Below, piece after piece: positions 49,385 to 58,419 of a stretch of 64,000 bases of DNA. This DNA comes from JACMLC01 sp963817025 (GTDB taxonomy: Bacteria > Acidobacteriota > Blastocatellia > Pyrinomonadales > Pyrinomonadaceae), in NCBI GenBank assembly GCA_963817025.1, contig CAWFML010000005.1, positions 496,001 through 560,000 on the forward strand, in the 5' to 3' direction. The notes below the pieces were generated by a model. The model saw nothing but the letters and a program-made list of their open reading frames with translations. It had not been told where the DNA came from and ran no database searches. Position numbers and translations under genes: made by a program. How positions within the stretch are numbered: the stretch's first letter is position 1; each line of letters starts with the position of its first letter.

Positions 49385-50278
49385 TTATCTTCTGCCGCGC
49401 ATGCGGTTAATCTCGTAGCGCGTGTTGTCTATGCGTTCCTGCACATCCGGGTGGTCTGAGAAGATCGAGCCGATGATGTCTCGATTTGAAGGATTGATGC
49501 GCTGGATTTTTTGAAACATCGTCACCATGCCTTCTGTGCTAAAGCTCGCTTTTGACATCGTACGCACGCCCAGAAAATCCGCCTCGCGCTCCTCTTCGCG
49601 GTTATGCACTGAGAGCAGCCCGCTGGCGACGATGCGCGCGGCCATCGTGCCAAGCTCTCCGGCGGTGTCGCCAGCAATGCCCGTCACAGAGCCGATCAAA
49701 TCGGCAATCCCGCCGAGCATCTGTGACTGTTGCAGCGTCTTCAGGCTGTGGCGCGCGACGACATGGCCGACTTCGTGTGCCAGCACGGATGCCAACTCGT
49801 CATCATTAGCCATGTTCACAAGAGCTGTCGTGATGTAGATGTGGCCGCCGGGCGTGGCAAAGGCGTTCAGCTCTTTTTCGCGTACGATATGAAACTGGTA
49901 GGTGAGATTGGAACGCTGGCTTGAGCGCGCGACTCTCTGGCCGATGCGATTGACGCGCGCCTGTCCCTCCGTCGTGAGCTTGAATTTCTTGCCGACCTCC
50001 GAGTGCAATTCGTTGCCGAGCTTGACCTCATCACGCTCGCTCAAGAGTCCTTCGTTCGAGTAACGCGCATCACGAAACTGCGAGTACGGGTCAACATCAA
50101 CATAGCCTGTGGCGGTGTTGAGCACGGACGAGCCTAAATCAATGACCGCGTTGAGGGGCGAGCCGACCGCAGGCAGTTCCGCGTTGTCCTTCCGTTGTGC
50201 GGAGGCGAGTGCGGGCGCAAGCAGCAGGGCCATCGTGATGACAAATAATTTAGTGCGTATAGGGGATAAAAGTTTCAT
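49385..50278 (-). CDS. M48 family metalloprotease
   Basis: 297 residues. A signal peptide (MKLLSPIRTKLFVITMALLL then APALASAQ) precedes a peptidase M48 domain with HEVGH in VLAHEVGHVVARHSLKTLQ and the third ligand Glu in NREEEREADFLG. This is the BepA/LoiP-like periplasmic protease group, which handles outer-membrane protein quality control. No TPR domain follows, so it is the short form. It is transcribed towards sucC. Confidence 0.9.
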   Translation of the reverse strand: MKLLSPIRTKLFVITMALLLAPALASAQRKDNAELPAVGSPLNAVIDLGSSVLNTATGYVDVDPYSQFRDARYSNEGLLSERDEVKLGNELHSEVGKKFKLTTEGQARVNRIGQRVARSSQRSNLTYQFHIVREKELNAFATPGGHIYITTALVNMANDDELASVLAHEVGHVVARHSLKTLQQSQMLGGIADLIGSVTGIAGDTAGELGTMAARIVASGLLSVHNREEEREADFLGVRTMSKASFSTEGMVTMFQKIQRINPSNRDIIGSIFSDHPDVQERIDNTRYEINRMRGRR

Positions 50279-50462
50279 CTGTTTGTTCGGACTCCTCTGT
50301 TAGCTTTGTTCCACCGGGGCTGGAAGGGCCTCTCATGCCCTTTCATCTTCGTTGCGCCACATCATACTGTAAAGACGCGCGCGTTGGAATAATTGATTCG
50401 CCCCGCAAAGAAAGACGCTGGCCTCTGACGCTTTTGCAGCGAGTGGTTTCTGAGCAGCAAGT

Positions 50463-50562
50463 TTCGCGCACAGGCGCAAAGAAGGGAAATACAGAAGCCG
50501 CAAAGCAGATATAATGCCTCTTTGCGCCTTCTGTATTATGCTTTGCGCCTGTGCGCGAAACG
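50463..50562. repeat. CGCAAAG-type inverted word-repeat (family C)
   Basis: The left arm GTTTCGCGCACAGGCGCAAA with ATACAGAAGCCGCAAAGC pairs with the right arm GCTTTGCGCCTGTGCGCGAA and TTTGCGCCTTCTGTATTATG. It lies between the divergent M48 and MBL-fold genes. Confidence 0.88.
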
Positions 50563-50657
50563 CTTTTTCCAACCCGCTTACAGTAAGACTCGTTTATCTC
50601 ATACAGAACGTGTAGAATCGCTTCATCTAGCCGATCAAAAATCAAAGAGGAGAGCGC

Positions 50658-52061
50658 ATGGCAACGCTGACATTCTGGGGCGGGGTGGGAACTGTCACCG
50701 GCTCCAAGTATTTGATAGAAGCAGAGGGGCGGCGCGTGTTGGTGGATTGCGGGCTGTTTCAGGGCTTGAAAGAACTGCGCGAGCGCAACTGGCAAGACCC
50801 GCCGTTTGACCCGCGCTCGCTCGATGCCGTGCTTATCACGCACGCGCACATAGACCACACGGGCTATTTGCCGCGCCTCGTCGCGCAAGGGTATGACAAG
50901 CCTGTCTACTGCTCGCGCGGGACTGCGGATTTGCTCAAGATACTGCTGCCGGACGCCGCGCGTCTTCAGGAAGAAGAAGCAGACTATCGCAACCGGCATG
51001 GCTTGACGAAGCACAAGCCCGCGCTTCCGCTCTACACGGAAGATGATGCGAGGAATGCTATCAACCTGCTGCATCCGGTGGCGAACACGGGCGAGGCGGT
51101 CGAGGTCGCAGAGGGCATTCGTGCGGGCTTTCGTGTCGCGGGCCACATCTTAGGCTCCAGCCTCGTGCTGGTCGAGATAGACGGCGCAGGGAGCGATGGC
51201 GCGGGGCGAAAAGTCCTTTTCTCAGGCGATCTGGGCCACTACGACCAGCCGATTATCAAAGACCCTGACCCGCCGCCCGCCTGCGATTATATGCTGGTCG
51301 AATCAACCTACGGCGACCGCCTGCACGACCCGGAAAGACCTGACGACGCGCTCGCCAGAATCATCAACGAGACGGTGGAGCGGCGCGGGCCGCTGCTCGT
51401 TCCGGCCTTCGCCATCGGTCGCACGCAGGAACTCATCTATCTGATTCGAGAGCTGGAAGAGGCGAAGCGGATTCCGATTCTTCCAGTGCGCGTGGATTCG
51501 CCGATGGCTGCGGCGGCGACGCAGGTTTACAGCCATCGCACGGAAGAGCAGGATGAAGATTATGCCAGCGTGCTGGCTGGCAAACGCCACCCCTTGAGGA
51601 CGCGCTCGATGGTCACGGCTTCTTCGCGCGAAGAGTCGAAGCGTTTGAATGAAGAGACGGGCGCACGCATCATCATCAGCGCGTCCGGAATGATGACGGG
51701 CGGGCGTGTCATGCATCACGCGCGCAGGATTTTGCCGGACGAGCGCGCGACGATTCTCTTTGTCGGTTATCAGGCGGCTGGAACTACAGGCAGGAGAATC
51801 CTCAACGGCGAGCGCGAAGTGAAGCTGATGGGCCAGTTTTTTCCCGTGCGCTGCAAGATAGAACGCATCGGCGGCTTCTCGGCGCATGCAGACTGGCAGG
51901 AGGTCTTGCGCTGGCTCAAAGGAATGCCCGCCGCGCCGCGCCGTTCCTTCACGACGCACGGAGAGCCGGAGGCCGCAGCCGCGATGGCAGGCCATATCAG
52001 AGAGAGTTTCGGCTGGACTGTGGACGCGCCCGGGTACGGCCAGACGGTCGAGCTGGCCTAA
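50658..52061 (+). CDS. Beta-CASP MBL-fold ribonuclease (CPSF-like)
   Basis: 467 residues. The metallo-beta-lactamase core is GTVTGSKYLIEAEGRRVLVD, the metal motif ITHAHIDHTGYLPRL (HxHxDH), AGHILGSSLVLVE and FSGDLGHY. The beta-CASP insert (PAFAIGRTQELIYLIRELE) and C-terminal RNA-specificity segment (IERIGGFSAHADWQEVLRWL) follow. Bacterial relatives such as TTHA0252 are endo/exoribonucleases. Its place between sucC and sucD has no evident meaning. Confidence 0.93.
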   Translation: MATLTFWGGVGTVTGSKYLIEAEGRRVLVDCGLFQGLKELRERNWQDPPFDPRSLDAVLITHAHIDHTGYLPRLVAQGYDKPVYCSRGTADLLKILLPDAARLQEEEADYRNRHGLTKHKPALPLYTEDDARNAINLLHPVANTGEAVEVAEGIRAGFRVAGHILGSSLVLVEIDGAGSDGAGRKVLFSGDLGHYDQPIIKDPDPPPACDYMLVESTYGDRLHDPERPDDALARIINETVERRGPLLVPAFAIGRTQELIYLIRELEEAKRIPILPVRVDSPMAAAATQVYSHRTEEQDEDYASVLAGKRHPLRTRSMVTASSREESKRLNEETGARIIISASGMMTGGRVMHHARRILPDERATILFVGYQAAGTTGRRILNGEREVKLMGQFFPVRCKIERIGGFSAHADWQEVLRWLKGMPAAPRRSFTTHGEPEAAAAMAGHIRESFGWTVDAPGYGQTVELA

Positions 52062-52118
52062 AGCGAGGCTTTGCAGCGCGCCGCATACACTATGCTATAC
52101 TGCGCCGTCTTTTAACCG

Positions 52119-52196
52119 CAGTGACAAGCGACGAGTGACCAGCGACAAGTTTCAAAAAGCTTGTGCTTGCCCGTCACTTGTCACTCATCACTGTCT
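52119..52196. repeat. GTGACGA inverted word-repeat (family D)
   Basis: The left arm AGTGACAAGCGACGAGTGAC with CAGCGACAAG pairs with the right arm CTTGTGCTTGCCCGTCACTT and GTCACTCATCACTG. It ends 15 bases before the sucD start. Confidence 0.8.
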
Positions 52197-52211
52197 TTAA
52201 GGAGCAAATCG

Positions 52212-53096
52212 TTGAGCGTACTCGTTGATAAAAATACGCGCCTCGTCGTGCAGGGCATCACGGGCAAAGAGGGAACTTTTCATACGCGGCAGATGATTGA
52301 ATACGGCACGCACGTGGTCGGCGGCGTCACTCCCGGCAAGGGCGGGACGACGCACGAAGACGTGCCTGTCTTCAACACTGTTCAGGATGCTGTCAAAGAG
52401 GCTGGCGCGAATGCTTCAGTGATTTACGTGCCGCCAGCGTTTGCTGCGGATGCGATTATGGAGGCTGCGGACGCTGGCCTGCCGCTCGTCGTGTGTATCA
52501 CAGAGGGCATCCCTGCGCTCGATATGGTCAAGGTCAAAGAGTATCTCGCGGACACCGCGACGCGGCTCATCGGGCCAAATTGTCCGGGCGTTATCTCGCC
52601 GGACAAATGCAAGATCGGCATCATGCCCGGCCACATACACATGGAAGGCCGCGTCGGCGTCGTCTCGCGCTCAGGCACTTTGACGTATGAAGCTGTGGGC
52701 CAGTTGACTGCGCTCGGTCTGGGCCAGTCCACAGCCATCGGCATCGGCGGCGACCCGATTATCGGCACGACGCATACGGACGCGCTCGCGCTCTTTCAGG
52801 CGGATGATGAGACGGAAGCGATCGTCATGATTGGCGAGATCGGCGGGACTGCGGAAGAAGAGGCTGCGGCTTTTGCTAAAGAGCATGTGACGAAACCTAT
52901 CGTGGCGTTTATCGCAGGGCAGACCGCGCCGCCGGGTCGCCGTATGGGCCACGCGGGCGCAATCATCGCTGGCGGCAAAGGCACTGCTGCCGAAAAGATG
53001 AAGGCTCTGGAAGAGGCTGGCATCCGCGTCGTCAAATCGCCCGCAGACATCGGCGCGGCGGTCAAGGACGCGCTCGGTTCACGCGCCGCTGCTTAA
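52212..53096 (+). CDS. sucD: Succinyl-CoA synthetase alpha subunit
   Basis: 294 residues from TTG 52,212, with AAGGAG 7 bases upstream and the conserved SVLVDKNTRLVVQGITGKEG following. CoA-binding motifs (GGVTPGKGGTTHEDVPVF), IGPNCPGVISPDKCKIGIMP, and the phosphorylated His in GRRMGHAGAIIAGGKG are intact. It pairs with SucC in the TCA cycle. The coordinate choice drops an upstream extension that would encode repeat-derived residues. Confidence 0.96.
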   Translation: MSVLVDKNTRLVVQGITGKEGTFHTRQMIEYGTHVVGGVTPGKGGTTHEDVPVFNTVQDAVKEAGANASVIYVPPAFAADAIMEAADAGLPLVVCITEGIPALDMVKVKEYLADTATRLIGPNCPGVISPDKCKIGIMPGHIHMEGRVGVVSRSGTLTYEAVGQLTALGLGQSTAIGIGGDPIIGTTHTDALALFQADDETEAIVMIGEIGGTAEEEAAAFAKEHVTKPIVAFIAGQTAPPGRRMGHAGAIIAGGKGTAAEKMKALEEAGIRVVKSPADIGAAVKDALGSRAAA

Positions 53097-53156
53097 CTTT
53101 ATACAAATCTAAGGGGAAGCCTCGCCGTCTATAAGTTGATAACCGGAGGCTGGCAG

Positions 53157-53504
53157 ATGAGCGCCGGAGATAGATTAACGCGCGTCGAGAGTATCATGGA
53201 AGAGCTGGTAAATGTTGCCCTCAGCACTGAAATGAAAATGAATTTGCTGGGAGGAACTATGATTTCGCTGGCGGCGAGGATGGATACTCTGACAGAGAAC
53301 ATTAATTCTCTGTCAGAGGTTCAGGCAAATTCTGAAGTCAAGATTGCAGCCCTCGCCGATGCGCAAATCAAGACGGAAGCTGCGATGGCTCGTTTGACGG
53401 ACAAGATGGCGGCACTGGCTGAAGCGCAGGCGCATACGGATCAACGCCTTGATGCGTTGATTGATATTGTTAGAGATGAGCGTAGCGGGAAGACGGAAGA
53501 GTGA
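53157..53504 (+). CDS. Small coiled-coil protein
   Basis: 115 residues starting MSAGDRLTRVESIMEELVNV, chosen because GGAGG lies 7 bases upstream. It consists of a heptad-rich coiled coil (DTLTENINSLSEVQANSEVK and IKTEAAMARLTDKMAALAEA) with repeating LxxxQA units, and no membrane helix. Such proteins are structural or adaptor-like; no family is recognised. It follows sucD by 60 bases in the same direction and may be cotranscribed. Confidence 0.6.
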   Translation: MSAGDRLTRVESIMEELVNVALSTEMKMNLLGGTMISLAARMDTLTENINSLSEVQANSEVKIAALADAQIKTEAAMARLTDKMAALAEAQAHTDQRLDALIDIVRDERSGKTEE

Positions 53505-53543
53505 GTTTGAATTTCCCGTGAGAATGTAATTGAAATTGTTTCA

Positions 53544-53786
53544 ATGAGCATCTGGCATAAGCTATTCGGGTTTCTCCTTCCGGGGAAGATAGGCGACATG
53601 GAGGCCGAGTCGCGCATGTGGATGGTTCAGTGTCCATGCGGCGCAGAAACATCTCTCTGGGAAATCGGCGGCATCAGGTACGGGTCAAAGTCCGGAAACA
53701 CAAAAACGCTGCGTCGTTGCGAGCAATGCGGCAGGTGGAGATTCAACAGGATTTACAGGAAAACGGAACAGCCGGAACAGGGCTGA
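53544..53786 (+). CDS. Small zinc-ribbon protein
   Basis: 80 residues (MSIWHKLFGFLLPGKIGDME). Four cysteines in two knuckles, CPCG and CEQC (VQCPCGAETSLWEIGG; LRRCEQCGRWRFNRIYR), make a likely zinc ribbon. The preceding amphipathic segment could touch a membrane. It is co-directional with the coiled-coil gene and ndk. Function unknown; the clean metal motif and short gaps to both neighbours support a real gene. Confidence 0.6.
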   Translation: MSIWHKLFGFLLPGKIGDMEAESRMWMVQCPCGAETSLWEIGGIRYGSKSGNTKTLRRCEQCGRWRFNRIYRKTEQPEQG

Positions 53787-53822
53787 GCAACATTAAAATT
53801 ACATTTTCATTCAGAGGAGCAT

Positions 53823-54251
53823 ATGGCAGAACAGACAGGCAATCTTACTTTTGGAATTATCAAGCCCGATGCCGTGCGCGGCGGGAAGACCGGCAACATC
53901 ATTCAGCGCATTCTGGATAACGGTTTCAAACTGCGCGCGATGAAGCTCATGCACATGACGCTCAGCGAGGCCGAAGGCTTTTATGCTGTGCATCGTGAGC
54001 GGCCTTTCTTCGGCGAGTTGACGGAGTTTATGTCCGGCGGGTCGTGCGTTGTGATGGCTCTGGAGAAAGAGGGCGCGGTCAAAGCGTGGCGCGATTTGAT
54101 GGGCGCGACAGACCCCGCGAAGGCTGACGAGGGAACGCTGCGCAAAGATTTCGGCGGCTCGATGGGCGAGAACGCAGTTCACGGCTCCGACTCGGAAGAG
54201 AATGCCGCGATTGAAATCTCTTACTTCTTCAGTCAACTCGAACTGGTCTGA
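53823..54251 (+). CDS. ndk: Nucleoside diphosphate kinase
   Basis: 142 residues (MAEQTGNLTFGIIKPDAVRG). Active-site His lies in GENAVHGSDSEENAAIEI; the Kpn-loop region and RPFFGELTEFMSGG are standard. It equilibrates nucleoside triphosphates. AGAGGAG precedes the ATG by 6 bases. Normal length. Confidence 0.97.
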   Translation: MAEQTGNLTFGIIKPDAVRGGKTGNIIQRILDNGFKLRAMKLMHMTLSEAEGFYAVHRERPFFGELTEFMSGGSCVVMALEKEGAVKAWRDLMGATDPAKADEGTLRKDFGGSMGENAVHGSDSEENAAIEISYFFSQLELV

Positions 54252-54299
54252 AGAAGTCTCGCGCCGGAGTGGAAAACACAGACGAAAACGGAGAGGCGA

Positions 54300-54926
54300 A
54301 TGAAGACTTGCCCGACCTGCCATCGTACCTTTACGGAAGAGCACCTCAGTTATTGCACTAATGACGGGACGCCGCTCGTCGAAGAGCCGTCCGACGGCTC
54401 AAGCGCTTTCGACCCGAAGGCGACGGTGCTCTCCACGCCTCCCGCGACGAATTATGCAGAGCCTCCGCCTCCGGCGACGCAGGCGTATCGCGCGGACGAG
54501 ATGCGCGGCAACTGGCCTCCGCAGCCGTACGGGTGGAAAGAGCCGTCCGCGCCGCTTGAGCCGCCGCCCGCGCAGCAGCAGTCCTGGAGCGCACCGCAGC
54601 CGCCCGCGCAGTCCTGGACTCCGCCCGCGCCTTCGTGGAATCCGCCGCCTCCGCCGCGCCCGCTCGGCATGCCCAAAAGCCAGCAAACAAACCCGCTGGC
54701 TATCGCCTCGATGGCGCTGGGCATTTTCAGCATCACGCTCGGATTTTTATGTTTCGGATTTATGACCGCGCCGATTGCCATCGTCCTCGGCGTCGTCGCC
54801 CTGATACAGAGCAAGAACAACCCTTTGATGAGCGGCAAGCCAATGGCGATAGCTGGAATCGTCACCGGCGCAGGCTCGCTTTTGTTGATGATGCTCTTTG
54901 TGATTATGAGCATCATCGTGAATTAA
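54300..54926 (+). CDS. Zinc-ribbon and DUF4190 membrane protein
   Basis: 208 residues. The N-terminal zinc ribbon is MKTCPTCHRTFTEEHLSYC (CxxC with a later C), followed by a disordered Pro/Ala/Gln-rich stretch of about 80 residues and a C-terminal DUF4190 unit with two membrane helices (ASMALGIFSITLGFLCFGFM; GIVTGAGSLLLMMLFVIMSI). Proteins of this design are plentiful in Acidobacteriota. Role unknown. The coding region is extremely GC- and Pro-rich in the linker. Confidence 0.8.
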   Translation: MKTCPTCHRTFTEEHLSYCTNDGTPLVEEPSDGSSAFDPKATVLSTPPATNYAEPPPPATQAYRADEMRGNWPPQPYGWKEPSAPLEPPPAQQQSWSAPQPPAQSWTPPAPSWNPPPPPRPLGMPKSQQTNPLAIASMALGIFSITLGFLCFGFMTAPIAIVLGVVALIQSKNNPLMSGKPMAIAGIVTGAGSLLLMMLFVIMSIIVN

Positions 54927-55015
54927 ACCTGCAAGAGAGAAGTCGAGTATCCGGCCCCTCTTCGCTAAACGGTTAATTGTCCGACTATAATCAAGCGGCA
55001 GGGAGAAGTTTTTTT

Positions 55016-55537
55016 ATGTCAATCATCAGCGACATCGTCGAATCAACTAAAGCCATCATCAAAGGCATGAGCGTGACCCTCTCTTATATCCCGAAAGAGA
55101 AGTGGACGGTGGAATACCCTGACGAGCCTGTGACGGTGCAGCCGCGCTATCGCGGACAGCATCTGCTTCATGTGGATGAATACGGGCGCGAGAAGTGTGT
55201 CGCCTGTTTCCTCTGCGCCGCCGCGTGTCCTTCGGATTGCATTTACATCGTCGCGGCGGACGACCCGCGCGCCGCGCTTGAGCGAACCGGCGTGGACGAG
55301 CGTTATGCAGAGGTCTACAACATAGATTACGGTCGCTGTATTTTCTGCGGCTTCTGCGTCGAAGCCTGCCCGAAGGATGCCATCACGCACGGCTACAACT
55401 TCGAGCTGTCGGTCTACAATCGCGCAGACCTCTTAAAGACCAAGAACGATCTGCTCATCACCAAACAAAAGCAGTCGAAAAACTATCGCGTCGCCTCGTC
55501 GGATGAAGATGTTAATTCTGAATACAAAGAAGTCTGA
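55016..55537 (+). CDS. nuoI: NADH-quinone oxidoreductase subunit I (8Fe ferredoxin)
   Basis: 173 residues starting MSIISDIVESTKAIIKGMSV; GGGAGAAG lies 6 bases before ATG 55,016. Two 4Fe-4S motifs are complete: CVACFLCAAACP and CIFCGFCVEACP. The sequence RYRGQHLLHVDEYGREKCVAC is diagnostic for NuoI, the peripheral-arm subunit carrying clusters N6a/N6b of complex I. The rest of the nuo operon is absent here, so this is a solitary copy; it may belong to a dispersed complex I. Confidence 0.93.
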   Translation: MSIISDIVESTKAIIKGMSVTLSYIPKEKWTVEYPDEPVTVQPRYRGQHLLHVDEYGREKCVACFLCAAACPSDCIYIVAADDPRAALERTGVDERYAEVYNIDYGRCIFCGFCVEACPKDAITHGYNFELSVYNRADLLKTKNDLLITKQKQSKNYRVASSDEDVNSEYKEV

Positions 55538-55538
55538 A

Positions 55539-55733
55539 GAGCAAGGATGAAGGCGGAAGGATGAAGGATGAAGAGCATGCGAAAGGATGAAGAGTGTGCT
55601 ATTCAAGCATGAGCAGTCATCTGCTGTAGCACGCTCTTCATCATTTGCAAGAGCACTCTCTTCATCATTTATCCTTCTCGTTTAAGAGCCGCGCTTTCAT
55701 CCTTCCGCCTTCATCCTTCATCCTTGCCCTTCT
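55539..55733. repeat. GGATGAAGGCGGAA inverted word-repeat (family B copy 2)
   Basis: The left arm GAGCAAGGATGAAGGCGGAA with GGATGAAGGATGAAGAG pairs with the right arm TTCATCCTTCCGCCTTCATC and CTTCATCCTTGC. The longest copy, it fills the whole gap between nuoI and the cyclase, ending 2 bases before the cyclase ATG. Confidence 0.9.
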
Positions 55734-55734
55734 T

Positions 55735-57567
55735 ATGTCTTATCAGGAATTCCATTACCACTGGGAATACTTGCTTCAATCCAGCCCTGAAGAGTTGTGG
55801 CCGCTGGTGGCGGACACGAATCGCTTCAACCGTGATACGGGTCTGCCGACGGTTGCGTTGCAGCAGAGCGAGGGCGAGAAGAGTTTGGGCGCTGCGCGCA
55901 GGCGTTTGCGGTTCTTTAAGTTTGGCATTCCTGTCGAGTGGGAAGAGCAGCCGTTTGAATGGGTGCGCCCGTATCGTTTCGGCGTCGAGCGTCGTTATTT
56001 GAAAGGGCCTGTCGCGGAGATGCGCGTGCTGGCGGATTTGCAGCCACGACCCGAAGGCGGGACAAGGCTGACTTACGATGTCTGGGCCACGCCGAGAAAC
56101 GCTCTGGGCCGCACCGCGATTCCTTTGCAGATCGGCGTGCTCGCGGCCAGAAGCTTTGCCGCTGCCTTTCGTCGCTACGATAAATTTGCAGCCAAAGGAA
56201 AAACGCCGCTGTACCAGCAAGTACGCGCAGAATTTTCTCCGGGCGGGCGTGCGCGCCTCGAAGCCCTTTGTGAAAAGCTAGTCTCGCAGGGCGCGGCTCA
56301 AGCTGTCGTCGAGCGGATAGAAGAATTGATCGCGCAGGCGGACGATTTAACACTGGCGCGCATCCGCCCGCACACGCTGGCGGATTACTGGAAGCTGCCG
56401 CGCCGCGAAGTTTTGGAAGCATGTTTGTGGGCCACACGCGTCGGCTTGCTGGATTTGCAATGGGACATGATCTGCCCGCACTGTCGCGGCGCAGCGCGAA
56501 CCAGTCGCTCTTTGAGCGGCATACGCTCTGACGCTTACTGCGATTCCTGCCACATAGATTTTTCCGTCAACTTTGACCAGTCCGTCGAACTGACCTTTCG
56601 CCCGAATCCCGCCGTGCGGCACATAGAGGCGCAGCAGTTCTGCGTCGGCGGCCCGCAGGTCACGCCGCACATTATTGCTCAACAAGTCCTCGCGCCGGGC
56701 GCGACGCGCGTGTTAAAGCCTGCGCTCGAAGCGGGACGCTATCGCCTGCGCGCGTCCGTCTTGCCGGGCGGGCAGTTTCTCTCTGTGACCCCGGACGGGG
56801 CTGCGTTGATGACGCTGCGCGCAGACGCAGGCGGCTGGGCCAATGAGGAATTAAAGCTTTCGCCGACGCCGACGCTGACGCTTGAAAACGCCACCGATGA
56901 AGAGCAGCTTTTGATACTGGAACGGATGGCTTGGAGCGATCAGGCCGCGACCGCGGCAGAAGTCACAGCCCTGCAAGTCTTCCGCGATCTCTTCTCGAAT
57001 GAAGCCTTGAGGCCGGGCGAGCAGATTTCCGTAGGCAGTTTGACGATGCTCTTTACGGACTTGCGCGGCTCGACGCAGCTTTATCGAGAGATAGGCGATG
57101 CGCCAGCGTTTGGTTGCGTGATGAGCCACTTTGACCTGTTGCGCGAAGCCATCAAAGAAGAGGACGGCGCGCTGGTGAAAACCATCGGCGATGCTGTGAT
57201 GGCGGTCTTTCGCAGACCGGCTGCGGCCCTGCGCGCGATTCTCAAAGCGCAGAAAGTTTTAGCCGCGCCGCCGGACGGCTCAAGACCCTTGATGCTCAAA
57301 GTCGGCATCCACGCGGGGCCATGCATCGCCGTCACGCTCAATGACCGGCTAGATTATTTCGGCGGCACGGTCAACCTCGCGGCACGCCTCGAAGGACTCT
57401 CGACGGGCGGCGATGTCATCGTCTCGCCGACCGTCTACGCAGACCCGGAAGTCGCAGAACTGCTTGAAGAGTCTGACAGCCAACTCTCCGCAGAGCCGTT
57501 TGAGATGATGATTAAGGGATTCGACGAAGAGCTGTTCGAGTTGTGGCGTATAAAAATTAAAAGATAA
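55735..57567 (+). CDS. Class III adenylate/guanylate cyclase with SRPBCC and DUF5939-like domains
   Basis: 610 residues from ATG 55,735, right after the palindrome. Residues 1-150 are SRPBCC-like (YLLQSSPEELWPLVADTNRF); about 170-400 resemble DUF5939, with a Cys knuckle ICPHCRGAARTSRSL and DAYCDSCHI. Residues about 430-590 are the cyclase domain: metal Asp in MLFTDLRGSTQLYREIG and GDAVMAVF, with VGIHAGPCIAVTLNDRLDYF and GGTVNLAARLEG. The product, cAMP or cGMP, is not decidable. A cyclic-nucleotide-binding protein is encoded 1 kb downstream. Confidence 0.88.
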   Translation: MSYQEFHYHWEYLLQSSPEELWPLVADTNRFNRDTGLPTVALQQSEGEKSLGAARRRLRFFKFGIPVEWEEQPFEWVRPYRFGVERRYLKGPVAEMRVLADLQPRPEGGTRLTYDVWATPRNALGRTAIPLQIGVLAARSFAAAFRRYDKFAAKGKTPLYQQVRAEFSPGGRARLEALCEKLVSQGAAQAVVERIEELIAQADDLTLARIRPHTLADYWKLPRREVLEACLWATRVGLLDLQWDMICPHCRGAARTSRSLSGIRSDAYCDSCHIDFSVNFDQSVELTFRPNPAVRHIEAQQFCVGGPQVTPHIIAQQVLAPGATRVLKPALEAGRYRLRASVLPGGQFLSVTPDGAALMTLRADAGGWANEELKLSPTPTLTLENATDEEQLLILERMAWSDQAATAAEVTALQVFRDLFSNEALRPGEQISVGSLTMLFTDLRGSTQLYREIGDAPAFGCVMSHFDLLREAIKEEDGALVKTIGDAVMAVFRRPAAALRAILKAQKVLAAPPDGSRPLMLKVGIHAGPCIAVTLNDRLDYFGGTVNLAARLEGLSTGGDVIVSPTVYADPEVAELLEESDSQLSAEPFEMMIKGFDEELFELWRIKIKR

Positions 57568-57609
57568 TATGAATCAAGAGTAGAAACCGGCAGCAAGAAA
57601 GAGAACCAT

Positions 57610-57706
57610 CTCTTTGGGTTCTTTGCTTGTTTTTCTTTGCGCTCTTTGCGGTTAAACTTCTTTTTTAAACGCAAAGAGCGCAAAGTGCTTCGCAAAGTTC
57701 CCAAAG
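57610..57706. repeat. CGCAAAG-type inverted word-repeat (family C)
   Basis: The left arm TCTTTGGGTTCTTTGCTTG and TCTTTGCGCTCTTTGCGG pairs with the right arm CGCAAAGAGCGCAAAGTGC and TTCGCAAAGTTCCCAAAGA. It fills most of the gap between the cyclase and ABC ATPase genes. Confidence 0.85.
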
Positions 57707-57738
57707 ATGTTTTCTACCCTTGATTCGCATAGATAGTT

Positions 57739-58419
57739 ATGACTTTGCTGGAAACGCAGGAAGTTTCAAAAATTTATCAGATGGGCAGCACGCAGGTGGC
57801 TGCGCTGGATAAAGTGTCGCTGGCTGTCGGGGCCGGAGAGTTTGTGGCGATTCAGGGCACTTCGGGTTCCGGGAAATCGACTTTGCTGAACATGCTCGGC
57901 GGTCTGGATCACCCGACGAGCGGGGAAGTCCTCTTCGATAACAATCCTCTGACGCCGCTCTCGAAAAAAGAGATGGCGCGTTACCGCAGGCATTCCGTCG
58001 GGATGATCTTTCAGAACTTCAATTTGATTACGACGATGTCTGCGGCGGAGAATGTGCGGCTCGCGCTCGCCTTTGGCGGACTGCGCGGGCCGAAGCGAGA
58101 TGAGCGCGCCACGGAGTTGCTCGAACGCGTCGGTCTTAAAGAACGCCTGACGCACAGGCCGTCGGAATTATCCGGCGGCGAACAGCAGCGAGTCGCCATC
58201 GCGCGTGCGCTCGCCAATAGCCCGCGCGTCCTGCTCGCGGATGAACCGACGGGCAATCTCGATTCGACGCGCGCAGAAGAACTGCTGACCCTGCTTCGTC
58301 AGATGGTAGAAAGCGACAGGCTCACGATTCTGATGGTCACGCATGACCGCGAGCTGGCCGCGCGCTTCGCAGACCGCATCGTGATGATGAAAGATGGAAA
58401 GATTGTAGAGCAAGGATGA
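57739..58419 (+). CDS. ABC transporter ATP-binding protein (LolD/MacB type)
   Basis: 226 residues. Walker A GTSGSGKS, Q-loop FQNFNLITTMSAAENV, signature LSGGEQQRVAIARAL, Walker B VLLADEPTGNLDS and H-loop VTHDREL are intact. The MacB/LolD subfamily moves substrates such as lipoproteins or drugs with FtsX-type permeases and uses a mechanotransmission mode. The nearest matching permease lies 3.5 kb downstream (61,888). The stop codon TGA is supplied by the first GGATGAAGG word of repeat family B. Confidence 0.93.
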   Translation: MTLLETQEVSKIYQMGSTQVAALDKVSLAVGAGEFVAIQGTSGSGKSTLLNMLGGLDHPTSGEVLFDNNPLTPLSKKEMARYRRHSVGMIFQNFNLITTMSAAENVRLALAFGGLRGPKRDERATELLERVGLKERLTHRPSELSGGEQQRVAIARALANSPRVLLADEPTGNLDSTRAEELLTLLRQMVESDRLTILMVTHDRELAARFADRIVMMKDGKIVEQG

